The notes below the pieces were generated by a model that saw nothing but the letters and a program-made list of their open reading frames with translations, made no database searches and had not been told where the DNA came from. Source: CAJBLF01 sp964495905 (lineage in GTDB: Bacteria; Patescibacteriota; Gracilibacteria; Absconditabacterales; Absconditicoccaceae). From it: 64,000 nucleotides of DNA. Below are positions 18,664 through 29,413 of this stretch, piece after piece. Made by a program: the position numbers and the translations under genes. The stretch's first letter is position 1. Each line of letters starts with the position of its first letter. The stretch covers positions 62,001 to 126,000 of the forward strand of contig CAZBWN010000029.1 of assembly GCA_964495905.1 (NCBI GenBank), given 5' to 3'.

Positions 18664-20325
18664 TTATTGTATATCTACTCATTCTAGATAAAATCATCCA
18701 TTGAAAGTATCTTTCCTGATTTTCCCTATCAGTGATACGGGTGTTTGATGGCGTGTAATGAGCTCTTCTACCTCATCTCCTCTTGATCGGAACATACTGA
18801 CGATTTTTTTATCTCCAAATCTTGCGTGAATTTTGAGGTGTCATTTCCCTTTGAATCCTATTTTTTCTATCTTTTGGATGCTGACGTTTTCTAGCAGAAA
18901 TACTGGTTCTTTATTTCCTTCGCCAAATGGTGCGAGTCTATCTATCTTTGTAAGCGTGTCATCATTTCGTTCATGTTCATATATTTTTGTATCTACATTT
19001 ACTGACTTTATGAGATGATCATCACTTATTATCTCTTCACAGTGGTTATTGAATCTTTCGATGAGAGCATCTAGATTCTCTAATTTGACTGATAATCCAC
19101 CTGCTCATCTATGTCCACCGAACCTTTCTAGCAGATCTCCATTTTTTTTGAGCATATCGATCACGCTAAAATACGCGGGTCATCTCAAACTAGCTACACC
19201 TATCTGTTTTTCTTCGTTTATTTTTAAGATCATAGAAGGTTTATTATATTTTTCGGTGATCCTTCCTGATATGATACCGACGATTCCTTCATGGAATTCT
19301 CCATGGGAAGCGACCAACATTTTTTTGCTTAAATCCAAGACTGCTTCAGCTTCCTTAAACATATTTTCTTGCATTTTTCTTCTCTCGGTATTGATAGCTT
19401 CTAATCTATCTAAATATTCTAATTGTTTTTCTCCCGAATAAAGGAGTACGTGCAGGGAATCATAGGGGGAGCTGATTCTTCCTCCTGCGTTGATCCTTGG
19501 TCAGATTATGAATCATATATGATAACTTTCTATCGCTCATTTTATATTGAGATATTCCAAAAATCCTTTGAGTCAAGCTGGTAAATCTTTGCGCGAATTT
19601 AAAAGCTCTAGTCATTTTTTCACTATGATCCTATTTTCATGTACCAAGGGAACGATGTCTGCTACGGTTCCAATAGCTACAATAGGAAGAAAATAATTGA
19701 AAATACGGTTTCTTTCATTTTGATTCAAATCGGACTTCGCCAATAATGCACAGATGAGTTTGAAAGCTACCCCTACACCTGCCAATCACTTGAAAGGATA
19801 ATCAGGAGAGACTTGCGGGTTAACTAGAGCAAATGCTGCAGGAAGTATTTCTAGAGGTTGATGATGATCTGTTATGATAAGATCCACTTCTTGCTCTTTT
19901 GCATAGATAGCTTCTTGTATTGACGTGATACCGTTATCTACTGTAATAATAAGCTGTACTCATTTTTGTTTCATATCGTCTATATGTAATTTTTTCATAC
20001 CATATCCTTCTTTGATCCTATTTGGGTATTGTATGCTGATGTTCTTATATTTAAGAAATCTTGTAATACATTCATACAGAATATAACTTGAGGTTATACC
20101 ATCTACATCATAATCTCAGAATATCATTATTTTTTCTTGATTTTGGATGGCATTATAGATTCTTTCTACCGCTTTACCCATATCATTAAGTAAGAATGGG
20201 TCTAATCGATAGTCATTTAATTTAGGATCCAAAAAAGATTCGATAGCATCATCGATTCATCTTATCTTAAAAAGTCTAGTCAGCAGATTTTCGTCTGGAT
20301 TGTCGCGTAATACATGATACTTCAT
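18664..20325 (-). CDS. recJ: Single-stranded-DNA-specific exonuclease RecJ
   Basis: 553 residues. DHH-superfamily metal motifs are present: IMIFGDYDVDGITSSYIL (motif I/II), ITVDNG, IITDHHQP (DHH), and GVGVAFKLICAL. The DHHA1 half follows with SHGEFHEGIVGIISGRI and ERFGGHRGAGGLSV. A C-terminal OB-like region (LLENVSIQKIEKIGFKGKG) is also present. RecJ degrades single-stranded DNA 5' to 3' in RecF-type recombination and in base-excision and mismatch repair. The length fits the family. Several conserved glycines (for instance in GAGG) depend on TGA or GGN mixtures. It starts with ATG at 20323-20325. Confidence 0.95.
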
Positions 20326-20360
20326 ATTCAATGCTATGGTGAGGAGGATAGAACTTGGTA

Positions 20361-20392
20361 AACATTGAAACATTGAAACATTGAAACATTGA
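20361..20392. repeat. Tandem TGAAACAT microrepeat
   Basis: Four tandem copies of an 8-bp unit lie between the RNA terminator and recJ. It is one of several different short tandem repeats found at gene borders in this window. Confidence 0.7.
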
Positions 20393-20433
20393 ATTGTATA
20401 GTTTTAAAAAACAATTACAAATAAAAAAAATAC

Positions 20434-20465
20434 AAAAAAACACTAATGGATATACCAATAGTGTT
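20434..20465 (-). terminator. Terminator of the structured RNA at 20467-20778
   Basis: AACACTA / TAGTGTT stem (20439-20465), followed on the minus strand by seven U residues (A run 20434-20440). Confidence 0.75.
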
Positions 20466-20466
20466 T

Positions 20467-20778
20467 CCCCCTTTTATGTACTATGTGATTACTTGTTTTT
20501 TTAACGAGAGAGCATCGGGATGAGCTTCATACAGCCCACATATATAATCAACATAGCTGACTATTGATGTAGATTTTATAGAGCCCCAATACTCTCTCTG
20601 GGTCCATCTGATCTTATTGGGTATAAGATCTAGATAGTGTTTAAGGAGGAGATACCTCCAACATAATTACCTATACCAAGGTACTGTGTAGTGAGCCATA
20701 CGACAAGTAACTATGTTGATATAAGTATACCCCATATTTCTGGATATGCAAAAACTCCATAACTTTATTTTTTATTTC
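20467..20778 (-). ncRNA. Candidate structured non-coding RNA, unidentified
   Basis: The 20326-20863 gap contains no plausible CDS but many perfect pairings on the minus strand: GATCTTAT / ATAAGATC with a 4-nt loop, GGAG-GTAT-CTCC, CAACATA / TATGTTG, ATCAACATAG / CTATGTTGAT, AGAGAG / CTCTCT, and TTACTTGT / ACAAGTAA, which could close the whole molecule. Several are mutually exclusive (CCCAATA can also pair with TATTGGG). A promoter-like TTTACA-16-GATAAT lies near 20786-20815 and a terminator follows. I looked for and did not find tmRNA, RNase P or SRP hallmarks. A divergent 6S RNA is possible but not shown. Confidence 0.45.
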
Positions 20779-20863
20779 TATTATCTTGTTGTTGACTTGT
20801 TTGTAAAAAATATTCTAGAATATAATTCTAGAATAGCTTGATATCTAAAAGTTATCAGGTGAG

Positions 20864-21805
20864 TTAAACATTTGTTGAGAAAATAATTTTTTCATTATAG
20901 TTGACGCTTGTAATTCCCTCTAATATCTCATTATGATCAAAAAGAAGATCCATTTTTTTTGCATCTTCAAGTTTCACTACTTTTAATGATTTTGCATCAT
21001 CTCCTGCTTTAAGTTTCCCAGAAACAACATCTGCGATATATACTATTGAAATTATGTGACCACGTTGATCTCTTTTTGGATTACTCATCACTCCTACTAT
21101 TCTTCTTATATTTACGTACGCACCTATCTCTTCTCTCATCTCTCTGATGATAGCTTGTTCTGTAGTCTCTCCATAATTGACAAATCATCCTGGCAATGCA
21201 TATCCAAACGGTTCATGTTTTCTTTCGATGATTACTATGCATTTATCTTTGGTGACTACGATACCATCAACTACTATTTTTGGTCATATATCTTCATTGC
21301 TGAAATATGTCCCTAATCTTTTTGCAGCGTTGATACCTTGGAGATACGCAAGGATTTGACTAGGTAATAATTTTTTTAATTCTTCAGATTCTCCTATGTA
21401 GAGGAGATGTCTGATAGTAGTTGATTTTATCTCTTTGTTTATCTTGATAGCACATATTGGATATTCTGTTTTTTTGAAGATACTTGTAGTCCGTGGATTT
21501 CCACTGATGATTACATCAAATTTCGGGAGGTTTTTGATGATATGATTTTTCCGATCTTCATCGCTTTCCATATCAGGAATCGGATAGATGGTGAATTTTA
21601 TTTTTTGTGCTTCTAATAATTTACTGATCATCATCTCTCTTTCTTCGTACGTGAATGGGTTCTCAGCGGTATGTTCTTTGTTGGCAGAGCCGATACCGAT
21701 GAAAAATTCAGTCACTCCATATTCTTTTGCTTGTTTGATAGCATCGATATGTCCAAGATGAAAGGGTTGAAAACGTCAAATGAATAGTCCTATCTTTTGT
21801 GTCAT
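20864..21805 (-). CDS. Bifunctional NMN adenylyltransferase / NUDIX hydrolase
   Basis: 313 residues. The N-terminal half is a nucleotidyltransferase of the NadM type: GLFIGRFQPFHLGH (residues 6-19; the first Gly after FI is TGA) and the C-terminal ISTMSK-like loop region KEIKSTTIRHLL. The C-terminal half is a NUDIX domain with LPGGFVNYGETTEQAIIREM ending REEIGA, i.e. a Nudix box. The same architecture is known from cyanobacterial slr0787-type proteins that combine NAD synthesis with ADP-ribose cleavage. It would make NAD from NMN and ATP and recycle ADP-ribose. It starts with ATG at 21803-21805 and stops with TAA at 20864. Confidence 0.92.
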
Positions 21806-21847
21806 ACGTGTAATGTTAAGAATAAATCAGATATATTGTATCGTTTA

Positions 21848-21876
21848 TAAAAAAAAATGCAATTTGATTTGCAATT
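21848..21876 (-). terminator. Terminator after tRNA-Trp
   Basis: An inverted repeat around ATTGCAAATC / GATTTGCAAT (21857-21876) is followed on the minus strand by nine U residues. It ends the rnpB-tRNA-Trp transcript. Confidence 0.75.
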
Positions 21877-21894
21877 TTTTTTATTGTTTTAATT

Positions 21895-21966
21895 CAGGAC
21901 CGGAAGGAGTTGAACCCTCGACGCGAAGCTTTGGAGACTTCCGCTCTACCGCTGAGCTACGGCCCT
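21895..21966 (-). tRNA. tRNA-Trp (anticodon CCA)
   Basis: A full cloverleaf can be drawn. The acceptor stem is AGGGCCG / CGGTCCT with discriminator G. The D arm is GCTC-AGCGGTA-GAGC, the anticodon arm GAAGT-CTCCAAA-GCTTC with anticodon CCA, and the T arm GAGGG-TTCAACT-CCTTC. The CCA end is not encoded. The anticodon CCA reads UGG only, in line with UGA being assigned to glycine rather than tryptophan. Confidence 0.93.
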
Positions 21967-21974
21967 ATTTTTTT

Positions 21975-22303
21975 GTCCAAATGATAAGCCTGATTCTGTT
22001 GTACTGTATAATGTGTCTATGTCGGCATAGAGCCAACGTATTGCACTTTTTCGCCGAAGCGAATAAGCTTGCACCAGGTATGGTTTACCACTCGAATCCA
22101 CATCGTGGAAGCTGAGTAGAGGTAGTCCGCCTAGGCGGACATCCTCGCGTTGCATCTTTCTCCAGTATTGCTACCAGATAGTTTACGTTTCTGTGGCACT
22201 TTCATTTACCCTTGCGGTATTCAACATCCGTTAGATGTTACCTGTTTTAGAGTGTCAGGACTTTCCTCTCTGTATTCCTACAGAGCTATACAATATTTGG
22301 ACC
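21975..22303 (-). ncRNA. rnpB: RNase P RNA (bacterial type A)
   Basis: About 329 nt. The universally conserved elements are present on the minus strand: AGAGGAAAGTCC near the 5' end (CR-I), GCCACAGAAACG in the middle, ATACCGCAAGGGTAAA, and close to the 3' end ACAGAATCAGGCTTA. The termini GGTCCAAAT and ATTTGGAC pair as P1. An internal palindrome GTCCGCCTAGGCGGAC forms an extended hairpin in the specificity domain. Only eight A/T bases separate the 3' end from tRNA-Trp, so the two are probably one transcript in which RNase P RNA precedes one of its own substrates. Confidence 0.95.
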
Positions 22304-22343
22304 AGTTCCTTTTAGTGAATTCCTAAAAAACTTCAACAGTAAT

Positions 22344-24902
22344 TTAATTCTTCAATAGCTCTATACCTTTTCTGTTTGAGAAAAATTTCACTCATTCAAA
22401 TCGGAATACGCTCAAGAGCCCTCCTGCTATCGCTAGAAGGAAATATCAGATACCCATAGAAGTGAAATGAAAAATATTTTGTACTGCGGGGACATAGACC
22501 ATCATAACCAAAAATATTATTGCTCATAAAGCTACGGGAAGCAATGCCTTATTTCTTACTTTGAGCATATGGACTATACTGTGAGTCCATGAACGATTGA
22601 CTAAAATCAGCGAGATATTTCCTACGATAAGTGTTACGAATGCAGCTGTCTTGGCTACGGTTGCAGATTGTCATATTCGGATGAATACCTTGAATATCAA
22701 GAGAACCATAAATAATGCAAAGAATCATTGAAGTACACTCAGAAATAATGTCCTTCTGCCAAAGAGCGGTTCTTTGGGATCACGAGGAAGACGTGACATG
22801 ATATTTGATTCTTCTTTTTCTCATTCAAATATGATGGAACATGCCGGATCGATTAATAACTCCATGAAGACTATATGTACCGGATAGAGGATGATAGGTC
22901 GTCAAAAGAGGATAGGTAAGATAGCCATACCTGCTATGGGAATATGAACGCTTACGATATAAATCATCGCTTTCTTGAGATTATCAAATATTTTTCTTCC
23001 CATCCTGACTCCACGGACTATGGATGAAAAGTCATCATCAAGGAGTACGATTGCTGAAGCCTCTCTGGCGACATCAGTCCCTCTTTGTCCCATTGCTATT
23101 CCTATATGTGCAGACTTGAGTGCGGGTGCATCATTCACTCCATCACCTGTCATGGCAACAAAATGGCCGTGTTTTTTGAGAAGATTGATGATGATAAGTT
23201 TTTCTTCAGGAGCGATTCTTGCTAGGATATTGGTATTTTTAATTTTTTGAAGCAATTCTTTTTCTGATAGACGGGTAAGCTCTTCTCATAAGAGCACATT
23301 TTCTGGATGAGTAAGTCCTATCTCTTTGGCGATATATTGTGCAGTAGTAGGGTAGTCACCGGTTATCATTATCACTCTGATGCCCGCACGATGACATTCT
23401 TGGATTGCTTGAGGAACGCTTTCTCTCACAGGATCTATCCATCCTATGAGTCCGATAAAAGTGAAATTAAGATCGTGTTGTGATGCAGGCAATGTGTTTC
23501 CATCAAATTTTGCTGTAGCTACTCCAAGGATTCTCAATCATTCTTTTGCCATATGCTCTACTTGTTCTAATATTGCTTTTTGCTGTTTACTATCCATATG
23601 ACACAAGTCCATTATCGCTTCTGGTGCTCATTTACTTGCTATAGTGAGATGTCAGTTTTGTGGTTGTTTCCACACATGTGAAAGGGCAAGCAGATCTTTG
23701 GTAAGGGGGTATTCTTGGATCAGAGTAAAATCGTGGATATGTTCAGAATCAATTTTATGTCCTAATTTTTCTAATGCCTTTTCCATAGGATCAAAAGGAT
23801 CTTTTTTGCTCGCAAGGATTCCATATTCTATAAGCTTATGAAATTCCTCCGGGATGATCTCTGTGTCTTTGATATCAAAAATTTTACCATCCGTATATAA
23901 TTTTCTGACGGTCATCCTATTTCGTGTTATAGTCCCTGTTTTGTCAGTACAAAGCACAGTCGCCGCACCCAATGTCTCTACAGCAGCCATCTTCCTTGTC
24001 AGTACGTTCTTCCTGGACATCCTCCATGCTCATATTGCAAGAAACACCGTCAATACTACTGGGAATTCTTCTGGCAATATCGCCATAGCCAAAGTCAGTC
24101 AGGAAAGCAATCCCTTGATTCGGTCATGATTGATCAGACTATATGCAAAGAAAATTATGATACATAATGTCACTGCTATGATAAATGCCATAGCGACTAT
24201 TTTTTTCACTTCCTTTTGGAGTAGCGTTTTTTCGCTTTTGATATTGATAAGCGATTTTCCTATATGGCCCATTTCTGTTCCTATTCCTATAGATAGGACT
24301 TTTACTACACATTGTCATTGAACTATCATGGTTCCAGAAAAGAGGAATGGTAGATCGTCTCCTCCTGGCCTCATATGATCATAGTCTATTTTTTCTGATG
24401 CTGATTTTCTGACGGGTACTGATTCACCGGTGAGCAATGATTCATCTACGCTACAATTCCTACTTCGTAAAACAACACAGTCAGCAGGCACTTTATCTCA
24501 TTCATGCATTACGATGATATCGTCTTTGACAACCTCTCTTCCTGCTATCCTTATCTGTTCTCCGTTCCTGATGACCAATGCTCTCGGGCTGGAAAGATCT
24601 TTGAGCGCTTCCAGTGCTTTCTCGGTTTTATTTTCTTGATAGATGGCAATACCTATTATAAGCACTATGGATGATAATAGGATTATTGCTTCCTGGATAT
24701 CTCCAAGAAAAAGATATAATGTACCGCATGCTATCAATAGTAATAACATAGGTTCTTGGACCACTTCTCGTATGACACCAAAAATATTCTTTTTCTTTGC
24801 AGAAGGAAGTTCATTATATCCATCTCTGGCTATTCTTTCGTTAACTTCTTTGGTGGAAAGTCATTGTAATTTTTTAACTTCCGCTTCAGTCATAAGAGAC
24901 AT
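22344..24902 (-). CDS. Cation-transporting P-type ATPase (type II, Ca2+/PacL-like)
   Basis: 852 residues. Motifs in order: actuator TGES (about residue 154), the PEE-P ion-site helix LAILPEEFPVVL, phosphorylation site CTDKTGTIT (Asp near 316), KGAPE in the nucleotide domain, MITGDYPTTA, and the hinge GDGVNDAPALK (about 585). At least eight hydrophobic helices are arranged as in PMR1/PacL pumps, with the C-terminal cation-ATPase domain ending KGIELLKN. It pumps Ca2+ or another cation out of the cytoplasm at the cost of ATP. The ion cannot be fixed from sequence alone. The start is ATG at 24900-24902; a second Met nine bases in is also possible. Stop TAA at 22344. Confidence 0.95.
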
Positions 24903-25208
24903 AAAAAAAACGATAAAATGATAAAACGATGAAATCATAAAATCATGTGATAATTGTATATATAGTTTTTAGATGGATTATCAAATTTTTCTGTTTGTTT
25001 TTTTAATTTTTTGTTTTGTTTTGTCCTCCTTTGTCAAGGGAGGGGTGGTGCGAAGCACAGGAGGATTTAAGGACAAAAGTACTATAGTCCATAAACCCCT
25101 CTGTCCTTCGGACTTCTCCCCTTACAAAGGGAGACAAATAAGTTTCCTTGCTTTTTTGCTCTAAATCTATTATATAGGGGTGTTCTTTATTTTTCATTTA
25201 TTACTCAT
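24903..25208. other. Intergenic region with microrepeat and dispersed repeat
   Basis: 306 bases without a gene. Next to the ATPase start lie AAATCATAAAATCAT-type microrepeats (24908-24950), and the right half is occupied by the dispersed repeat described at 25020-25140. Confidence 0.5.
25020..25140. repeat. Dispersed repeat, TTTGTCCTCCTTT...GGGAGACAAA, copy 1
   Basis: About 120 bp with imperfect inverted ends (TTTGTCCTCC and GGGAGACAAA) and an internal stem around GTGGTGCGAAGCAC. A second copy of the same layout is at 37600-37716; partial copies are at 3502-3540, 57769-57818 and 63304-63355. It has no coding capacity and resembles a small non-autonomous palindromic element. Confidence 0.7.
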
Positions 25209-25433
25209 ATGAAAAATTTCACTACTCCGCAAAATCTAAGAAAAATTGCATGGATCCTTCTTATTGTTGGATGACTCAATCGAGGATTGATGTGACTATT
25301 TAATGTAAATGTAGTAGCGTCAATTTTTTGATACGGCTTTTTTGGTCGTGTAATATATACGTTGGTATGAATTTCTACCGTATATGTGCTTTTGTATCCT
25401 GCATCAAAAATACACACACCACTTAGAAAATAA
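25209..25433 (+). CDS. DUF378 small membrane protein
   Basis: 74 residues with two hydrophobic helices. The family pattern LRKIAWILLIVGGLNRGLMGLF followed by VASIFGYGF and RVIYTLVGISTVYVLLY matches DUF378, a group of two-helix membrane proteins of unknown role. Three of the glycines, including one of the GG pair, are TGA codons. It starts with ATG at 25209-25211 and stops with TAA at 25431. Confidence 0.85.
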
Positions 25434-25485
25434 TTTTTTCTACTAGATAGAGAGTATATTGCTTTAGTTGTTTTTTTCTATTATT

Positions 25486-26190
25486 TTGACTGATATCAAT
25501 AGTATCCAGATAGATGATTCATGGAAATCGTTTTTTGCAGGGGAGTCTGCTAAACCTTATTTTCTTGATATTAAAAATTTTCTTCTCAAAGAAGAAGAGC
25601 TTGGACATATCGTTTATCCTCTATGATTAGATGTTTTCAATGCTTTTAATCTGACTCCTTTTGATCAGATTAAAGTCGTAATCCTCGGACAGGATCCGTA
25701 TCATGGGGAATGAGAGGCTCATGGATTATGTTTCTCTGTACAAGAGGGTGTTAAATTGCCAGGTTCACTCAAAAATATTTTCAAAGAATTAAATGCTGAT
25801 ATATGAATGTCCATACCTACCAAGTGAGATCTTACTCATCGGGCAAAGCAATGAGTCTTTCTTTTGAATGCTAGTCTTACGGTACAGAAAGATGTAGCAA
25901 ACTCACATAAGAGCATAGGTTGGCATACGTTTACTGATGCGGTTATCAAACATATTTCAGATAAGAAAGAAGGTGTAATCTTTCTCCTACGATGAGCATT
26001 CGCTCAAAATAAAAAAGAACTTATAGACACAAGTAGACATTTTATTTTGGAAACGTCTCATCCTTCATGATTGAGTGTGTATAGGTGATTTGCTGGTTGT
26101 AAACATTTTTCTAAGGTGAATGAGATACTGAAGAGTCAGAGAGACCCCGTTGCTACGAACGGGGCAGGGATTGATTGGGACTTGAATTAA
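25486..26190 (+). CDS. ung: Uracil-DNA glycosylase (family 1)
   Basis: 234 residues. The catalytic water-activating motif GQDPYHGEGEAHGLCFSV is present with the usual Asp. The uracil-recognition Asn is within VFLLNASLTV, and the leucine-loop motif is HPSGLSVYRGFAGCKHFS. Ung removes uracil from DNA as the first step of base-excision repair. The start is TTG at 25486-25488 (read as MTDINSIQIDDSW), since no ATG is available; another TTG is 18 bp upstream. Many key glycines (in YPLG, GEGE, PSGLS) are TGA. The type IIG gene starts 25 bp further on. Confidence 0.95.
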
Positions 26191-26215
26191 ACTTTATATT
26201 TTCTAATATGGAAGT

Positions 26216-29200
26216 ATGGCACAACTTTTCTGAACAGGAACCATAAAATCACATACAGAGATACTCCAATGATTTGATGAGTCAAAAATTTCTCTTATTA
26301 AAAAACTGCATCAAGACTGGAAAAATTGATTACTTGCAGGTGAAACAGAATATGAACAAACCTTCAATCAACTCTTTTTCTGAGAATTGCTCGGATATGA
26401 AAATAGAATAAACCGTATTCCTAAAGGTGCTGTTATTGGTACGGGAATAGCTGATTTGACCTTATGATATTTTGATGAAGGAAAATATAGTCCTGATGAT
26501 ATCCAAATCGTGTGCGAACTTAAAGGAGCAAAAACAAATCTTGTCAAAAAACAATTCTGACATGGGGGACTTTCTGCTGTGGGACAATGATTTTCTTACA
26601 AAACAGGACTCAAAAATTGTAAACGATTGATAGTTTCAAATTTCTATGAAATAAGGCTTTATAGGGACAATCAAACTGATTTTGAAGTATGGACTTTAGA
26701 CGAACTTATAGATCCAAAAGATAATTATTCTAATCTTAGAAAATTATATTTGCTTTTACATAGAGAAAACTTACTTGCTCATACAGGAAAATCAAAAACT
26801 GAGGATTTACTTTCTCATTTTAGAGAAGAACAGAAAGAGATTACTGTGAAATTTTACAAAGAATATAAGCAATTAAGAATAGAACTTATCAATGATATCA
26901 AACAGCATAATCCATGAATCTCGATAGAAATATTGATAGAGAAAGCACAAAAAATTATAGATAGATTGATATTCATTTTTTTCTGTGAAGATAAAGGACT
27001 TTTGCCAGACAAAAAACTCAAAGAAAATATTGTGAGGTCAAGAGAAGCTGGTTTTTCTGCTTGGGAAGTAACAAAAAAATTCTTTGGTTTGATAGATAAG
27101 GGAAGTGAACAATTGGGCATACCAAGTGGATATAATGGATGATTATTCCAAAAAGATGATGTCTTAGATAATCTAGAAATCGGAGATAGTATTTGTAAAA
27201 AATTTACAGATATGACTAATTATGATTTTGACGATAAATTAAGCGTCAATGTGCTTGGACATATCTTTGAACAGTCTATTTCTGACTTGGAAAACCTCAA
27301 AATAGATTTGCTTGGACAAGAGGTTGAAACTTGACAACTAGCCGATACAGGCAAAGGAAGAAGAAAAAAAGACGGGATTTTTTATACGCCAGAGTATATC
27401 GTGGATTATATTGTCCAAAATAGTGTGATGAAATATCTTAACGAAAAAGAAGACGAATTAATCAAAAAATATCGTGGAGAAAAAAATGATCCTAAATTGG
27501 TAGCAAAAGCAGAAATTGAAGCATATCAAGCATATCAGAATATATTACAGAATATAAAAGTACTTGACCCTGCTTGTGGAAGTGGAGCATTTCTTGTACG
27601 TGTATTTGATGTCTTATTTGAAGAGAATAAAAGAGTTTGATCTATTCTCAATTCACTTTTTGATGAATCAGAAACTTATAAAAATATCCTAACAAATAAC
27701 ATCTATGGAGTAGATTTGAATGAAGAAAGTGTGGAAATTACGAAATTGTCACTATGGTTAAAGTCAGCACAAAAAGGGAAAAAATTAAATAATTTGGATG
27801 GAAATATCAAGTGTGGAAATAGCTTGATAGATGATGTGTTTATAGCAAGAGAAAAAGCATTTGATTGGAATGTTCAGTTTAAGGAGATTATGAAAAACGG
27901 GGGATTTAATGTGATTGTGGGAAATCCACCGTATGTAAGAACTCAGAATCTCGATAAAAATAGTAAAAGTTTTTTTGATGAGAAATACAAAGTATCTTAT
28001 AAGAATTACGATATATATATTTTGTTCGTTGAAAAAGCATTTAGCCTTTTGGAATCAGACTGAGTTTGCTCTTATATTATGCCTAAAAAATTTATAAATA
28101 CTGATTATTGAGAGAAATTTAAAATGTTCTTATATGAAAATAATTTTATAGATTCTTTTGTAGATTTTTGAACTAATCAAATATTTGGGGATGCTACTAC
28201 ATATACTTGAATATTCGTCTTTACTAAAGGAATAAAGAAAACCTTAAATTATAAGAATATAGATGATCTTAATCAATTCCCACCGATATGATTTGATAGC
28301 ATAAACTATAGTAATTTATCTTGAAAAGATTGGATTTTAACAAATCCAAAAGAAAAAGAACTGTTTTGAAAATTACAAAAAGAATCTTTTCTATGAGAGT
28401 TCACAGACAGGGTATTTCAGGGATTAGTAACGGGCGTTGACGGAATATATATAATGGAACAAAAGTGAAATAACTTATTTTCAAAAGAAAATGGCAAATC
28501 TTATACTTTCGATTGTGATATTGTTTTCCCTCTTTTGAAATGAACGGAAATAAAAAGATATTCTACCCCGTCAGCAAATTATAAAATAATCTTTCCTTAC
28601 AAAATCGTTGATTGAAAGGCAATATTAATTGATGAAGAAACTATGAAAAATAAATATGCGGAGATTTATAATTATCTGAAAGAATTTGAAATCAAACTAA
28701 GAACAAGAGAATGATGAAAATTTGATAACCAAAATTGGTACTCATACAGCAGAAACCAGAATATAGCGCTGATGCCATCAAAAAAAATTCTTACACAAGT
28801 ATTATCTAACCATTCATCATTAACTTTAGATGAAGCTTGAAAATATTTTTTTGTTTGATGATGAACAGCGGGATGATATTGAATATCAATTGATTCAAAC
28901 TGAAAGTTGGATTACAAATATTTACTAACATTATTAAATTCAAGTTTACTAGAATGGTTTTTGCATAAATATGCATCGCCATTTAATGGATGATATTACG
29001 CATATAGTCGTGCCACAATGGAAAAACTCCCAATCAAAGAAATTCCACTTTCTGATCAGCAACCTTTCGTAGAAAGGGCAGATAAAATGCTTGCACTCAA
29101 TAAGGACTTGTATGAGCTTACCGGTAAATTTCTCCATAGAATCCAAGATAACTTGAAAATAGAAAAGCTTACCAAAAAGTTAGAAAAATTTTATGAGCTA

Positions 29201-29413
29201 GACTTCAAATATTTTCTCATTGAATTGAAAAAGCAGAAAGTGTTACTTACTTTGGCTCAACAAGATGAACGAGAGCCATACTTCAAGGAATGTAAGGAAA
29301 AGATTTTGGCGTTGAAAGGGGAAATTGAAAGGACTGATAAGGAGATTGATGATATGGTGTTTGATTTGTATGGGCTGAGTGAGGAAGAGAGGAAGGTAGT
29401 TTTTAATGGGTAA
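26216..29413 (+). CDS. Type IIG restriction-modification enzyme (Eco57I-like N6-adenine methylase)
   Basis: 1065 residues. The N-terminal part has a PD-(D/E)XK-like nuclease pattern: GTGIADLTLGYF followed by IQIVCELKGAKTN. The methylase core follows with the SAM-binding motif LDPACGSGAFLVRVFD (about residue 453) and the catalytic motif IVGNPPYVRTQN (about 567). The C-terminal third carries the TaqI/Eco57I-type target recognition region (FFVGGGTAGGYGI, SSLLEWFLHKYASPFNGGYY) and a final coiled coil. One chain therefore likely both cuts and methylates. Numerous glycines are TGA, so the gene is adapted to the host code. Its stop codon TAA overlaps the ATG of the next gene (TAATG). Confidence 0.9.

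Noticed and set aside
20361..20392. CRISPR array
   Set aside because: The tandem units are 8 bp with no unique spacers, and no cas genes are present anywhere in the window.
20467..20778. tmRNA
   Set aside because: No tRNA-like ends, no GTTCRA T-loop and no tag peptide ending in Ala-Ala could be found on either strand.
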